From: an uncultured bacterium
GTDB taxonomy: Bacteria; Pseudomonadota; Gammaproteobacteria; Burkholderiales; Burkholderiaceae_D
Length of the DNA: 6,870 nucleotides
Assembly: GCA_903872555.1 (NCBI GenBank)
Contig: CAIQLE010000336.1
Span: 1 to 6,870, forward strand
Reading direction: 5' to 3'
Made by a program: the position numbers and the translations under genes. Within the stretch, counting starts at the first letter, position 1; every line of letters begins with the position of its first letter. The notes under the pieces are model-generated. The model saw only the letters and a list, made by a program, of their open reading frames with translations, did no database searches and had not been told where the DNA came from. Of the stretch, positions 6,816 through 6,870 are shown piece by piece.

Positions 6816-6870
6816 GGCCACAGATTACCAGTGAGCAAAGGAATTGAACAAGTAAACAAACTACTATTGC

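Overview
This is a 6.87-kb chromosomal window in which all six recognisable protein genes lie on the minus strand, so they read from right to left. The base composition is moderate. The gene families and protein sequences look like a betaproteobacterium of the Burkholderiales, perhaps Oxalobacteraceae. That placement is inferred from the look of the proteins, not from a search. I see no transposase, phage gene, tRNA, rRNA, CRISPR array or clear sign of horizontal transfer.

In transcription order (right to left) the genes are: a patatin-like phospholipase (5592-6815); a 309-bp AT-rich intergenic region (5283-5591); a barstar-family protein (4818-5282); PurN, the GAR formyltransferase of purine synthesis (4161-4778); an RsmB/NOP-family RNA m5C methyltransferase (2831-4114); an MscS-family mechanosensitive channel (1423-2748); and a membrane fatty acid desaturase (113-1321). 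A strong bidirectional hairpin terminator at 52-82 closes the run.

From barstar to desaturase the gaps are about 30-110 bp with no convincing internal terminator, so these five genes could be partly co-transcribed. The contents are mixed: purine synthesis, RNA modification, and membrane genes (channel, desaturase). The patatin gene is set apart by the long intergenic region. A shared membrane theme (lipid unsaturation, lipid hydrolysis, tension sensing) is possible but is only inference.

The least explained DNA is non-coding. The region before the barstar gene holds a nested inverted repeat with a perfect 10-bp outer arm and four copies of GCAATC in about 100 bp. The gap between the methyltransferase and channel genes holds two mutually exclusive hairpins. 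The barstar homologue has no barnase beside it in the window. I do not see evidence of a new multi-gene system here.
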